From: Streptomyces phaeolivaceus
GTDB taxonomy: Bacteria; Actinomycetota; Actinomycetes; Streptomycetales; Streptomycetaceae
DNA: 64,000 nt
Assembly: GCF_009184865.1 (NCBI RefSeq)
Contig: NZ_CP045096.1
Span: 2,604,001 to 2,668,000, forward strand
Direction of reading: 5' to 3'
The notes beneath the pieces are model-generated. The model made no database searches and was not told the origin of the DNA. It saw only the letters and a list, made by a program, of their open reading frames with translations. The translations under genes were made by a program, and so were the position numbers. This document shows positions 54,736 to 63,148 of this stretch, piece by piece. Positions within the stretch are counted from its first letter, which is position 1; the number at the start of each line of letters is the position of its first letter.

Positions 54736-56430
54736 ATGGCGGGGCTGCGCCTGGGACCACTGCTGAGATATGTGGACGGCTCGTCCGCGACCGTGTGGGT
54801 CGAGGCGAGCCGTCCCTGCGTCGCCGAGGTCCGCTGCGCCGGCGGCGGGCGCGGTGAGGCCCGCACCTTCCAGATCGCCGGCCACCACTACGCGCTGGTC
54901 CCGGTGACGGGCCTCGCCCCGGGCACGGCCTCGGCGTACGAGGTCCTCCTCGACTCCACCCCCGTCTGGCCCCTGCCGGACTCCCCCTTCCCGCCCTCCG
55001 AGATCCGCACCCCGGCCGAGGGCGACGCCGTCCGGGTCGCCTTCGGTTCCTGCCGCTGGGCCGCGCCGCCCGCCGGCGACCCGGACCCGGTGGGCCCGGA
55101 CGCCCTGGACACCCTCGCGGCCCGCCTTGCCACCGAACCGGGCGCCGAGCGGCCCGACGTGCTCCTGCTCCTGGGCGACCAGGTCTACGCGGACGAGACC
55201 TCCAAGGCCACCGGCGCCTGGCTCGCCGCCCGCCGGAACCTGGCGGACCCGCCGGGCGACCAGGTGGCGGACTACGAGGAGTACACCCACCTCTATTACG
55301 AGTCCTGGCTCGACCCGGAGATCCGCTGGCTGCTCTCCACCGTCCCCAGCTGCATGATCTTCGACGACCACGACGTCATCGACGACTGGAACACCAGCGC
55401 GGCCTGGCTCGAAGCCATGCGGGCCACCCCCTGGTGGCGTGAGCGGATCCTGAGCGGCCTGATGTCGTACTGGGTCCACCAGCACCTCGGCAATCTCTCC
55501 CCCGCCGAACTGGCCGCCGACCCGGTCCACGCCGCCGTACGCGCCACCCCGGACGGTACGGACGCGCTGCGCGCCCACGCCTCCCGGGCCGACCGGGAAC
55601 CGGCCTCGGTGCGCTGGAGCTACCGGCGGGACTTCGGCCGGGTACGGGTGCTGATGCTGGACACCCGGGCCGCGCGCGTCCTCGACGAGGGCGACCGCTC
55701 GATGCTGGACCCCGGCGAGGCCCGCTGGCTGCGCGACCAGGCCCTGGACACGCCCGGCTCGTACGACCATCTGCTCATCGGTACGTCCCTGCCCTGGCTG
55801 CTGCCCCAGCTGGTGCACGACGCCGAGTCCTGGAGCGCCGCGCTGTGCCGGGGCGAGCGCGGGGAGCGCTGGGCGCGGTTCGGGGAGAAGCTGCGCCAGG
55901 CCGCCGATCTGGAGCACTGGGCGGCCTTCCCCGCCTCCTTCGAGTCCCTGACCCGGCTCATCGCCGAGGCGGGCTCGGGCGCGGACGCCCCGGCGACCGT
56001 CCTCGTGCTCTCCGGCGACGTGCACCACGCGTACATCGCCGAGCCGTCCTGGCCGGAAACCGGACCCGGCGCCCCCGACGCCACTCCCACCACTCCCACC
56101 ACTCCCGATACCCCCAACGCCCCCGACGCCCGCGTCCTTCAGCTCACCTGCTCCCCCGTGCACAACTCCATCCCGCTCTCGATAAGACTCGGCTTCCGTT
56201 TCGGCTGGAGCGGGACCGGGCGGGCGCTCGGCCGGTGGTTCGGGCGGCACGGGCGGGGGGAGCGGCCGTCGATCGACTGGCGCCGGACGGGCGGCCCCTG
56301 GTTCGGCAACCACCTCATGACGCTGACGCTGCACGGCCGTTCGGCACGGCTGCGGCTCGACCGCGCCGAGGCCGGGCGCGGCGCCAAGCCCCGTCTGAAG
56401 ACACGGTCGGAGTCGACGCTCACTCCTTGA
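54736..56430 (+). CDS. PhoD-type alkaline phosphatase/phosphodiesterase family protein
   Basis: 564 residues. An N-terminal fibronectin-like domain is followed by the metallophosphatase with VAFGSCRWAAPPAG, VLLLLGDQVYADETS (Asp, Asp), MIFDDHDVIDDWNTS (His) and LSGDVHHAYIAE. These are PhoD family metal ligands. No signal peptide or twin-arginine is present, so it is cytoplasmic, unlike secreted PhoD. ATG 54736 with GGAGGAG ten bases upstream; GTG 54727 is too near the ribosome site. A TPTTPTTPDTPN repeat precedes the C-terminal barrel. Confidence 0.9.
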   Translation: MAGLRLGPLLRYVDGSSATVWVEASRPCVAEVRCAGGGRGEARTFQIAGHHYALVPVTGLAPGTASAYEVLLDSTPVWPLPDSPFPPSEIRTPAEGDAVRVAFGSCRWAAPPAGDPDPVGPDALDTLAARLATEPGAERPDVLLLLGDQVYADETSKATGAWLAARRNLADPPGDQVADYEEYTHLYYESWLDPEIRWLLSTVPSCMIFDDHDVIDDWNTSAAWLEAMRATPWWRERILSGLMSYWVHQHLGNLSPAELAADPVHAAVRATPDGTDALRAHASRADREPASVRWSYRRDFGRVRVLMLDTRAARVLDEGDRSMLDPGEARWLRDQALDTPGSYDHLLIGTSLPWLLPQLVHDAESWSAALCRGERGERWARFGEKLRQAADLEHWAAFPASFESLTRLIAEAGSGADAPATVLVLSGDVHHAYIAEPSWPETGPGAPDATPTTPTTPDTPNAPDARVLQLTCSPVHNSIPLSIRLGFRFGWSGTGRALGRWFGRHGRGERPSIDWRRTGGPWFGNHLMTLTLHGRSARLRLDRAEAGRGAKPRLKTRSESTLTP

Positions 56431-56657
56431 TCCGCCCATTCCACACGGTTGCCACCCTTTGCGACCCCTTGCCGCCCCTTGTTACCCCTGTTGTCCGAGA
56501 TGCTCGTGAGGCATCCCACACCTGGCGCGCCCGATGGGGCCCAGGGCTCCGATCCCGTGACGTACGGCGGCATGATGAGGCGGACCGTCCGCTTCCCGGC
56601 GGGCGGTCCGCCGCACCGCGCCCCACGATGCGCCCCACACGCACGGGAGTTACCCCC

Positions 56658-58664
56658 TTGTCCGATTTTCCAGGGATCAGTGACATCGGCAGTGACATCG
56701 GCATCGCGCTCGTCGGCGCCGGCCCGCGCGGCACCAGCGTCCTGGAACGCCTCTGTGCCTCCGCCCCCGAACTGCTCGCCCCCGGCACCCGTCTGACCGT
56801 CCATGTCGTCGATCCCGCGCCGCCGGGTCCGGGCCGGGTGTGGCGCACGGCCCAGTCCCCCCACCTGCTGATGAACACGGTGGCCTCCCAGGTCACCCTC
56901 TTCACCGACGACAGCGTGGACTGCTCGGGCCCGGTACGGCCGGGCCCGAGCCTGTACGAGTGGGCGGCCGAAGCGACCGGAACGACCGGCGGATCACCGG
57001 AGTTGGGGCCCGACGACTATCCGACCCGGGCCCGGTACGGCCGCTATCTGGAGTGGGTCTTCGCCGAGGTGGTGCGCGGCGCGCCGCCCGGCATCCGGGT
57101 CGAGGTGCACGGCACCCGCGCGGTCCGTCTGGACGACGAGCCCGACGGCGGCCAGCGGCTCACCCTCGCCTCCGGCCGCGTCCTCACCGGTCTCGCCGCC
57201 GTGGTCCTCACCCAGGGCCACCTCCCCGCCCTCCCCGACCGCACGGAACGCGACCTCACCGCGTACGCCGCCCGCCACCGTCTGCGCCACTTCCCGCCCG
57301 CCAACCCGGCCGACCTCGACCTCTCCCCCGTGGCCCCCGGTGAACCCGTCCTCCTGCGCGGCCTCGGTCTCAACTTCTTCGACCACATGGCCCTGCTGAC
57401 GACCGGCCGGGGAGGCCGCTTCGTATACGACACCGGGGACACCGGCAGCACGCGGCGCCCGCGATACGTCCCCTCCGGCCACGAGCCCCGGTTGTACGCC
57501 GGCTCCCGGCGCGGTGTCCCGTACCAGGCACGCGGCGACAACGCCAAGGGCCCCTACGGCCGCCACACCCCGCTCGTCCTGACCCCCGAGGTCATCGCGG
57601 CCTTCCGCAAACGCGCGGACTCCGGCGAGGCGCCCGACTTCCTGGCGGAGATATGGCCGTTGGTCGCGAAGGAGGTGGAGACGGTCTACTACGAGGGGCT
57701 GTTGGACGCGGCGGCCCCACGGGACGCACCACGGGACTCGCCACGGGGCGACGCGCAGGACCGCCCACCACACACCCCCTTCCGCGACCGCTTCCTGACC
57801 GCCCCTCACCGGTCCCCCCAAGAAAGCGCCGTTCTCGACGAGTTCGGGGTGGCGGAGGCGGACCGGTGGTCCTGGGACCGGGTGTCGCGGCCGTACGCGG
57901 GACGGGAGTTCGCGGGCGCGGCGGAGTGGCGGGGGTGGCTGCTGGAGTATCTGCGGGAGGACGCGGCGCAGGCGGCGCTGGGGAACGTCGAGGGGCCGGT
58001 GAAGGCCGCGTTGGACGTGCTGCGGGACCTGCGCAACGAGCTGCGGCTGATCGTGGACCACGGCGGGCTGGCGGGCGGGTCGCGCCGGGAGCATCTGGAC
58101 CGCTGGTACACCCCGCTGAACGCGTTCCTGTCGATCGGCCCGCCCCGCAGCCGTATCGAGGAGATGGCCGCGCTGATCGAGGCGGGCGTACTGACCGTGC
58201 TCGGCCCACGACTCCAGGTGCGCCAGGAGGACGGGGCCTGGCTGGCGCGCTCGCCGGACGTGCCGGGGTCGGCGGTGCGGGTGACGACGGTGGTCGAGGC
58301 CCGCCTCCCGGAGCCGGATCTGCGCAGGACGGCCGACGAGTTGCTCGCCGGGCTGCTGGCGGCGGGAGCGTGCCGCCCGCACCGGACGGACGGGTACGAG
58401 ACGGGCGGACTGGACGTGACACCGCGCCCTTATCACCTGATAGACCGTCAAGGTGCCGCGCACGCACGGCGGTTCGCGTTCGGGGTACCCACGGAGGGCG
58501 TGCACTGGGTGACGGCGGCGGGCGCCCGGCCAGGGGTGGATTCGGTCACACTCTTGGACGCGGACGCGGTGGCGCGAGCCGTTCTACGTGCGACGACACC
58601 CGCGAACTCCCCTCAAGAGCAGGCAAAGAGCCGGCCAGATGTTGAACTTGCAAGCATTGATTAG
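56658..58664 (+). CDS. FAD/NAD(P)-binding protein (FAD-NAD(P)_binding family)
   Basis: 668 residues. The dinucleotide-binding start is IALVGAGPRGTSVLERLCAS, followed by LTVHVVDPAPPGPGRVWRTA and SPHLLMNTVASQVTLFTDDS. This family includes flavoproteins of the lysine/ornithine-hydroxylase-like group. TTG at 56658 has GGGAG nine bases before and is preferred to ATG 56628, which has no site. The stop codon is part of a palindrome that resembles an iron box. Substrate unknown. Confidence 0.85.
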   Translation: MSDFPGISDIGSDIGIALVGAGPRGTSVLERLCASAPELLAPGTRLTVHVVDPAPPGPGRVWRTAQSPHLLMNTVASQVTLFTDDSVDCSGPVRPGPSLYEWAAEATGTTGGSPELGPDDYPTRARYGRYLEWVFAEVVRGAPPGIRVEVHGTRAVRLDDEPDGGQRLTLASGRVLTGLAAVVLTQGHLPALPDRTERDLTAYAARHRLRHFPPANPADLDLSPVAPGEPVLLRGLGLNFFDHMALLTTGRGGRFVYDTGDTGSTRRPRYVPSGHEPRLYAGSRRGVPYQARGDNAKGPYGRHTPLVLTPEVIAAFRKRADSGEAPDFLAEIWPLVAKEVETVYYEGLLDAAAPRDAPRDSPRGDAQDRPPHTPFRDRFLTAPHRSPQESAVLDEFGVAEADRWSWDRVSRPYAGREFAGAAEWRGWLLEYLREDAAQAALGNVEGPVKAALDVLRDLRNELRLIVDHGGLAGGSRREHLDRWYTPLNAFLSIGPPRSRIEEMAALIEAGVLTVLGPRLQVRQEDGAWLARSPDVPGSAVRVTTVVEARLPEPDLRRTADELLAGLLAAGACRPHRTDGYETGGLDVTPRPYHLIDRQGAAHARRFAFGVPTEGVHWVTAAGARPGVDSVTLLDADAVARAVLRATTPANSPQEQAKSRPDVELASID

Positions 58665-58674
58665 GCCTGCCTAA
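58661..58674. promoter_or_regulatory. Iron-box-like palindrome
   Basis: TTAGGCCTGCCTAA, with TTAGGC and GCCTAA exact mirror halves. It shares TTAGGC and CCTAA with the DtxR/DmdR box consensus (about 13 of 19 positions). It overlaps the FAD-protein stop and lies 75 bases before the DoxX gene, so DoxX may be iron-controlled. Confidence 0.5.
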
Positions 58675-58748
58675 CGTGTGACTCACCGGTAATAACCGTC
58701 CCCACCGGTCCCACAAGGACCGGGTCACTACCGAAGGAGTCCCCCACT

Positions 58749-59204
58749 ATGACCGGACGCCTCAACAGCGCCCAGCCATACGCCCTCGGACTGTTCCGCA
58801 TCGTCATCGGTCTGCTCTTCACCTGCCACGGCGCCAAGAGCCTCTTCGGCGTCCTGGGCGGCGCGGACGGGCAGGGCGGCACCGTCGCCACCGGTTCCTG
58901 GCCCGGCTGGTACGCGGCCGTCATCCAACTCGTCGGCGGCGCCCTGGTCCTCCTGGGCCTCGGCACCCGCGCGGCGGCGTTCATCGCCTCCGGCTCCATG
59001 GCCTACGCGTACTTCAAGGTCCACCAGCCGCAGGCCCTGTGGCCGGTCGAGAACAGCGGTGAGGGCGCGGCCCTCTACTGCTGGGCCATGTTCCTGCTGA
59101 TCTTCACCGGCTCCGGAGCACTCGGCCTCGACCGCCTCTTCGCCAAGCGCCAGTCCGCGTCCGCGGGCAGCACCACGGCGAGCAAGTCCCCTGTGGCGGC
59201 CTGA
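58749..59204 (+). CDS. DoxX-family membrane protein
   Basis: 151 residues with four helices: LGLFRIVIGLLFTCHGAKSL, YAAVIQLVGGALVLLGLG, TRAAAFIASGSMAYAYF, and LYCWAMFLLIFTGSGALGL. LFTCHGAKSLFG is the DoxX conserved His site. In actinobacteria DoxX helps redox balance with thiosulfate/superoxide enzymes. ATG is preceded by GAAGGAG. A palindrome resembling an iron box is 75 bases upstream; regulation by iron fits but is inferred. Confidence 0.9.
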   Translation: MTGRLNSAQPYALGLFRIVIGLLFTCHGAKSLFGVLGGADGQGGTVATGSWPGWYAAVIQLVGGALVLLGLGTRAAAFIASGSMAYAYFKVHQPQALWPVENSGEGAALYCWAMFLLIFTGSGALGLDRLFAKRQSASAGSTTASKSPVAA

Positions 59205-59229
59205 CCCCACGAGCCAGAAGGAAGAAACC

Positions 59230-59261
59230 GGGGCCGCCGGGGAACACCACCCGGCGGCCCC
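59230..59261 (+). terminator. Hairpin terminator after DoxX, in the gap 59205-59480
   Basis: GGGGCCGCCGGG pairs with CCCGGCGGCCCC over an AACACCA loop. It is followed by a C/T-only tract of CTCC units (about 59278-59345). The rest of the 276-base gap is empty apart from the DedA promoter. Confidence 0.75.
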
Positions 59262-59480
59262 TCCCCGCACTCTCACCACTTCCTCCTCCTCCCCCTCCTC
59301 CCCCTCCTCCCCCTCCTCCCCCTCCATCTCCTGTCCCCCTCTCCCCTCCCTCCCCCACTCCGAATGAACACGGTGTGACGGACACATGAGCCCCTGTGAG
59401 CCGTCCGTCATACCCGGGGCGTACGCTGTTCGGCTGTCACGGGTCGCCGTGGCGTCGGGGGAAAAACAGGAGAGTGCTCG

Positions 59481-60086
59481 GTGCTTGAGAGTCTGGGTTG
59501 GCTGGCCGCCGGCCCATGGATCTACGCCGTCGTGGGCGTGTCCATCGTGCTGGACGTGTTCCTCCCGGTGCTCCCGAGCGGTGTCCTGGTCGTCGCCGTG
59601 GCCACGGCCGCCGCGGCCGAGACGGCGGCGGGTGTGGCCCGTGAGGTCCCCGACATCCTGGTGCTGATGCTCTCGGCGGCGACCGCGTCCGTGCTCGGCG
59701 ACCTGGTGGCGTACCGGCTGGCGTGGCGGGGAAGCGCCCGCCTGGACCGTGCCATCGCCCGGTCCCGCCGTCTGACGACCGCGCAGGAACGTCTCGGCGC
59801 CGCGCTCGCCCGGGGCGGCGGTCTGCTGGTGGTAGTCGCCCGCTTCGCCCCCGCGGGCCGCTCCGTGGTCTCGCTGGGCGCGGGCGCGGCCCGTCATCGC
59901 GCCCGCGACTTCCTGCCCTGGTCCGCGGTCGCCGGCCTCACCTGGGCCGCGTACAGCGTGGCCCTCGGCTACTTCGGCGCGCAGTGGCTCGGCCCCACCT
60001 GGCTGGCGACGGCGGTCTCCCTGGCCGCGCTCTTCGCCGCGGGCGCGGCGGCGGCGTACTTCATGCGTCGGCCTCAGCCACGCTGA
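59481..60086 (+). CDS. DedA-family membrane protein
   Basis: 201 residues. Helical segments and the conserved FxPxxPxG and RFxPxxR motifs are seen: VFLPVLPSGVLVVA and VVVARFAPAGRSVVSLGAGA, with AWAYSVALGYFGAQ. The DedA superfamily moves undecaprenyl phosphate or keeps membrane potential. GTG start with CAGGAGAG about seven bases before. Right of it is a long palindromic repeat copy. Confidence 0.88.
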   Translation: MLESLGWLAAGPWIYAVVGVSIVLDVFLPVLPSGVLVVAVATAAAAETAAGVAREVPDILVLMLSAATASVLGDLVAYRLAWRGSARLDRAIARSRRLTTAQERLGAALARGGGLLVVVARFAPAGRSVVSLGAGAARHRARDFLPWSAVAGLTWAAYSVALGYFGAQWLGPTWLATAVSLAALFAAGAAAAYFMRRPQPR

Positions 60087-60118
60087 TCGGGGACGCGGCA
60101 GCACTCGGGCCGGAGGGG

Positions 60119-60290
60119 TGCGTTGTCGGGTGCGGGTCCGGTGGAGGTTCTCGCGCAGTTCCCCGCACCCCTAAAAGACACAGGCCCCCACGGGCCTGAA
60201 AAGCACGGGGCGCAGCCCCGGCTTTTCAGGGGCGCGGGGAACTGCGCGACCAGCCTCCACCGGACCCGCACCCGACAACGCACCCCTACC
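60119..60290. repeat. Dispersed palindromic repeat, longest copy
   Basis: The outer arms 60119-60166 and 60234-60282 mirror each other over about 48 bases: TGCGTTGTCGGGTGCGGGTC ... with CCGGACCCGCACCCGACAAC. Inside, the TCGCGCAGTTCCCCGCACCC arm and GGGGCGCGGGGAACTGCGCG arm pair again, then a small AAAAGCACGGGGCGCAGCCC hairpin. It lies between the convergent DedA and DUF2277 genes. The left and right arms share the outer sequences with other copies. Confidence 0.9.
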
Positions 60291-60513
60291 CCGCCCGCCG
60301 CGGAGCACCCCGCACCTCCAAGCCGGCCAGCAACTCGGCCGTCGCCTCGGCGATCGCGTCCACGGCCTGCTCGAAGACCTCACGGTTGTGTGCGGCGGGC
60401 GCGCGGAACCCGGAGACCTTACGGACGTACTGAAGCGCGGCGGCCCGGATGTCGTCCTCGGTGGCCTCTTCGGGCAGGACGGGCGGACGAAGCGTCTTGA
60501 TACTGCGGCACAT
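60286..60513 (-). CDS. DUF2277 protein
   Basis: 75 residues. CRSIKTLRPPVLPEEATEDD, then IRAAALQYVRKVSGFRAPAA and HNREVFEQAVDAIAEATAEL are the whole DUF2277 family pattern; function unknown. The family starts with the conserved CR(S/N)IK. ATG start. Usually a single chromosomal gene in actinomycetes. Confidence 0.92.
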   Translation of the reverse strand: MCRSIKTLRPPVLPEEATEDDIRAAALQYVRKVSGFRAPAAHNREVFEQAVDAIAEATAELLAGLEVRGAPRRAG

Positions 60514-60699
60514 ACCCCCAGTCTCGCGCGTGCGCCCCCACAACCCCAGACCACGAAGCCCGCAGGTCACCGCCTCCCCCGCGTACCCCCAAGCACACCC
60601 TTGGATATCGGCAAGTTCCCCCGAGGATTGACTCCCCCCCCTCCCCCTTGTGATCATCACCAGGACCGGCGCGACCCACCCGGCGGAAACGAGGGCACC

Positions 60700-61650
60700 A
60701 TGACGAACGACCGGACGAACGACCGGACGAACGACCGGCTCACGGTGGCGGTGCTGGGACCGGGCGGTGTGGGCGGCCTGCTCGCCGCCCTCCTCTCCCG
60801 CGCCGGCAACCGAGTGATCTGCCTGGCCGGCGAGACCACCGCGGCGGCCCTGGCCAAGGACGGCATCCAGATCAGAAGCGCCCGCTTCGGCGACTTCACC
60901 GCCCGTGTGGAGACGGCGACCGAACTCCGCGAACCGGTCGACGCGGCACTGATCACGGTCAAGCACACGACCCTCGCCGCCTCCCTCGAACGCCTCCCGG
61001 CACCACCCCTCGGCCCCGACACCCTGGTCGTACCGTTCCTGAACGGCGTCGAGCACCCGGCGACCCTCCGCGCCCACTACGGCGACACCGTCCCCGTCGC
61101 CCCCGCCACCATCCGCGTCGAGTCGACCCGAATCGCCCCGGGCGTCATCGAACACGGCAGCCCCTTCGCGGAGGTCGACCTGACCGGCGACAGGGTCCCG
61201 CCGGGCCGCCTCAACTCCCTTGCCGGGGCCCTGGAATGGTCCGGCGTGGGCGCCCGCGTCCTGCCGGACGAGACGGCGGTGCTGTGGGCGAAGATGTCGT
61301 TCCTGGCCCCGTTCGCGCTGCTGACGACCCGTCACGGCCTGCCCCTCGGCGAGATCCGCACACGTCACCGCGCCCAACTGGCCGCCCTGGTCGAGGAGAC
61401 GGCGGCGATCAGCGCGGCCTCCGGCGCCCCCGTGGACCCGGCCGAGGCCCTCCGCCGCTACGACGCCTTCCCGCCCGCCACCAGGTCCTCCATGCAGCGC
61501 GACGCGGAGAACGGGCGCCCCCTCGAACTGGACGCGATCGGCGGCGCGTTGCTCCGCGCGGCCGAACGCCACGGCGTACCGGCACCGGTGGCGACCGAGG
61601 TGGTGACGGACCTACGAGCGGCGGAGGGACCGCGGGCGACGCTCCCCTGA
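60700..61650 (+). CDS. Ketopantoate reductase (ApbA/PanE) family
   Basis: 316 residues. After a TNDR repeat (three copies of ACGAACGACCGG at 60703-60738), the NADP motif is VAVLGPGGVGGLLAALLSRA. VDAALITVKHTTLAASLE (Lys) and NGVEHPATLRAHYGDTV are catalytic-core signs; the C-terminal domain has RSSMQRDAENGRPLELDAI (Ser, and Glu-Leu-Asp) with IGGALLRAAERHGVPAPV. It should reduce 2-oxopantoate or a similar keto-acid; many actinomycetes have several homologues, so pantothenate synthesis is not certain. ATG. Convergent with the LysR gene. Confidence 0.88.
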   Translation: MTNDRTNDRTNDRLTVAVLGPGGVGGLLAALLSRAGNRVICLAGETTAAALAKDGIQIRSARFGDFTARVETATELREPVDAALITVKHTTLAASLERLPAPPLGPDTLVVPFLNGVEHPATLRAHYGDTVPVAPATIRVESTRIAPGVIEHGSPFAEVDLTGDRVPPGRLNSLAGALEWSGVGARVLPDETAVLWAKMSFLAPFALLTTRHGLPLGEIRTRHRAQLAALVEETAAISAASGAPVDPAEALRRYDAFPPATRSSMQRDAENGRPLELDAIGGALLRAAERHGVPAPVATEVVTDLRAAEGPRATLP

Positions 61651-61658
61651 CTCCGGCC

Positions 61659-62585
61659 TCACCCCTCGACCGCCCGCACCCCGCCCCCCACCCGCACCGC
61701 GTGCCGGGCCACCGTGTCGGCGAAGGCGCGGGCCGGGGGCGACAGCGCCTCCCAGCTCCGTACCGCCCAACCGACGGTGAGCGCGGGCAGATCGGGGATC
61801 GGGACGAAGCGCAGCCCGGGGTGGCCGGGGCCGGTCCAGCCCGGGAGCGCGGGGACGACGGCGTGGCCGACACCGAGTTCGGCGAGCAGGATCGCGGTGT
61901 CCCAGTCGGCGACACCGGCACCGGACGCACTGACGGTGATGCCCAACTCGCGGTAGGCGGCGGCGAGATGGGCGTACGAGGTGGAGTTCTCCGGCAGCCC
62001 GATGAGCCGCATCCCGTCCAGCTCCCGGCCCTCCACCCGTTCCCGTCCGGCGAGTTCGTCGTCGGCGCGGACGGCGAGCACCCAGGGCAGTTCCGCGACG
62101 GCCCGCTGTTCGATGCCACGGACGGCGGGCCCCAGGGTCAGCCACGACAGGTCGAGGTCCCGGGTCGGGTCGGCCAGCGCGTCACAGCAGCCGGCGCTCG
62201 ACCGTACGGTCTGGAACTCCAGGCCCACGTCCGGGTAGGAGCGCCGGAAGTCGACGATGCCCTGCGCCATGAAGTGCCGCACGGTCGTACCGCCGGTCGC
62301 GATCCGTACGACCCCGCCGTCGCCGCGCACCATCTCGGCCAGCCGGCGCAGCGCGAGGTCGAGCCCGGTGATGCCCTCGGCCGCGGCCTCCTGGAGCACC
62401 CGTCCGGCCCGGGTGGGCACGACCCCCCGGGCCTGCCGCTCGACCAGCCCGACGCCGACTTCCCGCTCCAGCCGCCGTACGTGCTGGCTCACCGCCGACT
62501 GGGTGCAGCCCAGCTCCCGGGCCACCGCGCTGAGGCTCCCGGCCCGGCAGACGGCGACGAAGACACGGAGATCGTCGAGGGTCAT
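61659..62585 (-). CDS. LysR-family transcriptional regulator
   Basis: 308 residues. The wHTH is TLDDLRVFVAVCRAGSLSAV and LGCTQSAVSQHVRRLEREVG; the co-inducer domain follows (VRIATGGTTVRHFMAQGIVD). It typically activates a divergent or adjacent gene after a small effector binds. Divergent gene at 62739 encodes a small unknown protein, and a perfect 18-base palindrome lies 22 bases before its start. Confidence 0.92.
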   Translation of the reverse strand: MTLDDLRVFVAVCRAGSLSAVARELGCTQSAVSQHVRRLEREVGVGLVERQARGVVPTRAGRVLQEAAAEGITGLDLALRRLAEMVRGDGGVVRIATGGTTVRHFMAQGIVDFRRSYPDVGLEFQTVRSSAGCCDALADPTRDLDLSWLTLGPAVRGIEQRAVAELPWVLAVRADDELAGRERVEGRELDGMRLIGLPENSTSYAHLAAAYRELGITVSASGAGVADWDTAILLAELGVGHAVVPALPGWTGPGHPGLRFVPIPDLPALTVGWAVRSWEALSPPARAFADTVARHAVRVGGGVRAVEG

Positions 62586-62606
62586 GGCAGGACGATACCC
62601 AAGATG

Positions 62607-62624
62607 CCCAAGGTGGACCTTGGG
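62607..62624. promoter_or_regulatory. Perfect 18-bp palindrome CCCAAGGT-GG-ACCTTGGG
   Basis: CCCAAGGTGGACCTTGGG, perfect except the central GG; another CCCAAG half lies at 62598-62603 and TACCC-like flanks follow. It is 22 bases upstream of the LysR gene and 115 from the small gene's start: a candidate LysR autoregulatory box. Confidence 0.6.
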
Positions 62625-62738
62625 TATGGAGCCGCCCTCCAAGCAGTCCCTCCTCCCGTCCACCCGTTCGAATGAACCCATGCCCGAAGTGACAGAAGGA
62701 ACTCGCATCCCAAATTCGAACAGGCGTACCATTGCCGC

Positions 62739-63065
62739 GTGGCCAAGACCTATGACTTCCCCAGTGACCTCCTCGCCGGTCAGGAGGAGCTGCATCAGGT
62801 CCGGGCCGAGCTCCTGGCACTGCTGAAGCGGCTGCCCTGGTCGGTCGACCCCCTGGACGGATTCAGTGACGACAACGGCTGGCGGAAGATCGAACGCCCC
62901 GCCTCCCCGGGCTGGACGCCCGACGAGCAGGCCGAGGTCGAGAAGCTCCGCGAACGGGAACGCGAGCTGGCGGTCTTCGTGAGCTGCCACCGCTTCTGGG
63001 CGGAGGTCGCCACCGAGGAGAAGGTCGAGGCCCGCACGCGTCTGAAGCACGTGCGCGAGTCCTGA
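62739..63065 (+). CDS. Small conserved Streptomyces-type protein, 108 aa
   Basis: 108 residues, GTG start. Helical sequence: FPSDLLAGQEELHQVRAELL, ALLKRLPWSVDPLDGF and EKLRERERELAVFVSCHRFW, no signal and no domain that I know. No ribosome site, but a TACCAT -10-like box lies a few bases before, so a leaderless message is possible. The group II intron follows within 10 bases of the stop. Confidence 0.75.
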   Translation: MAKTYDFPSDLLAGQEELHQVRAELLALLKRLPWSVDPLDGFSDDNGWRKIERPASPGWTPDEQAEVEKLRERERELAVFVSCHRFWAEVATEEKVEARTRLKHVRES

Positions 63066-63069
63066 CCCC

Positions 63070-63148
63070 GGATCGGGTAGGAGGGACGGGTCGCCCGTCC
63101 CTCCTCCCACACCACCGGACATGCGGGTCACGCATCCGGCGGTTCACC
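63070..63148 (-). ncRNA. Group II intron domains V and VI
   Basis: On the minus strand GGTGAACCGCCGGATGCGTG with ACCCGCATGTCCGGTGGTG forms domain V; GGGAGGAGGGACGGG and CCCGTCCCTCCTACCC form domain VI with an unpaired A near the 3' end. The intron 3' end is close to ATCCGGGG. Confidence 0.7.
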
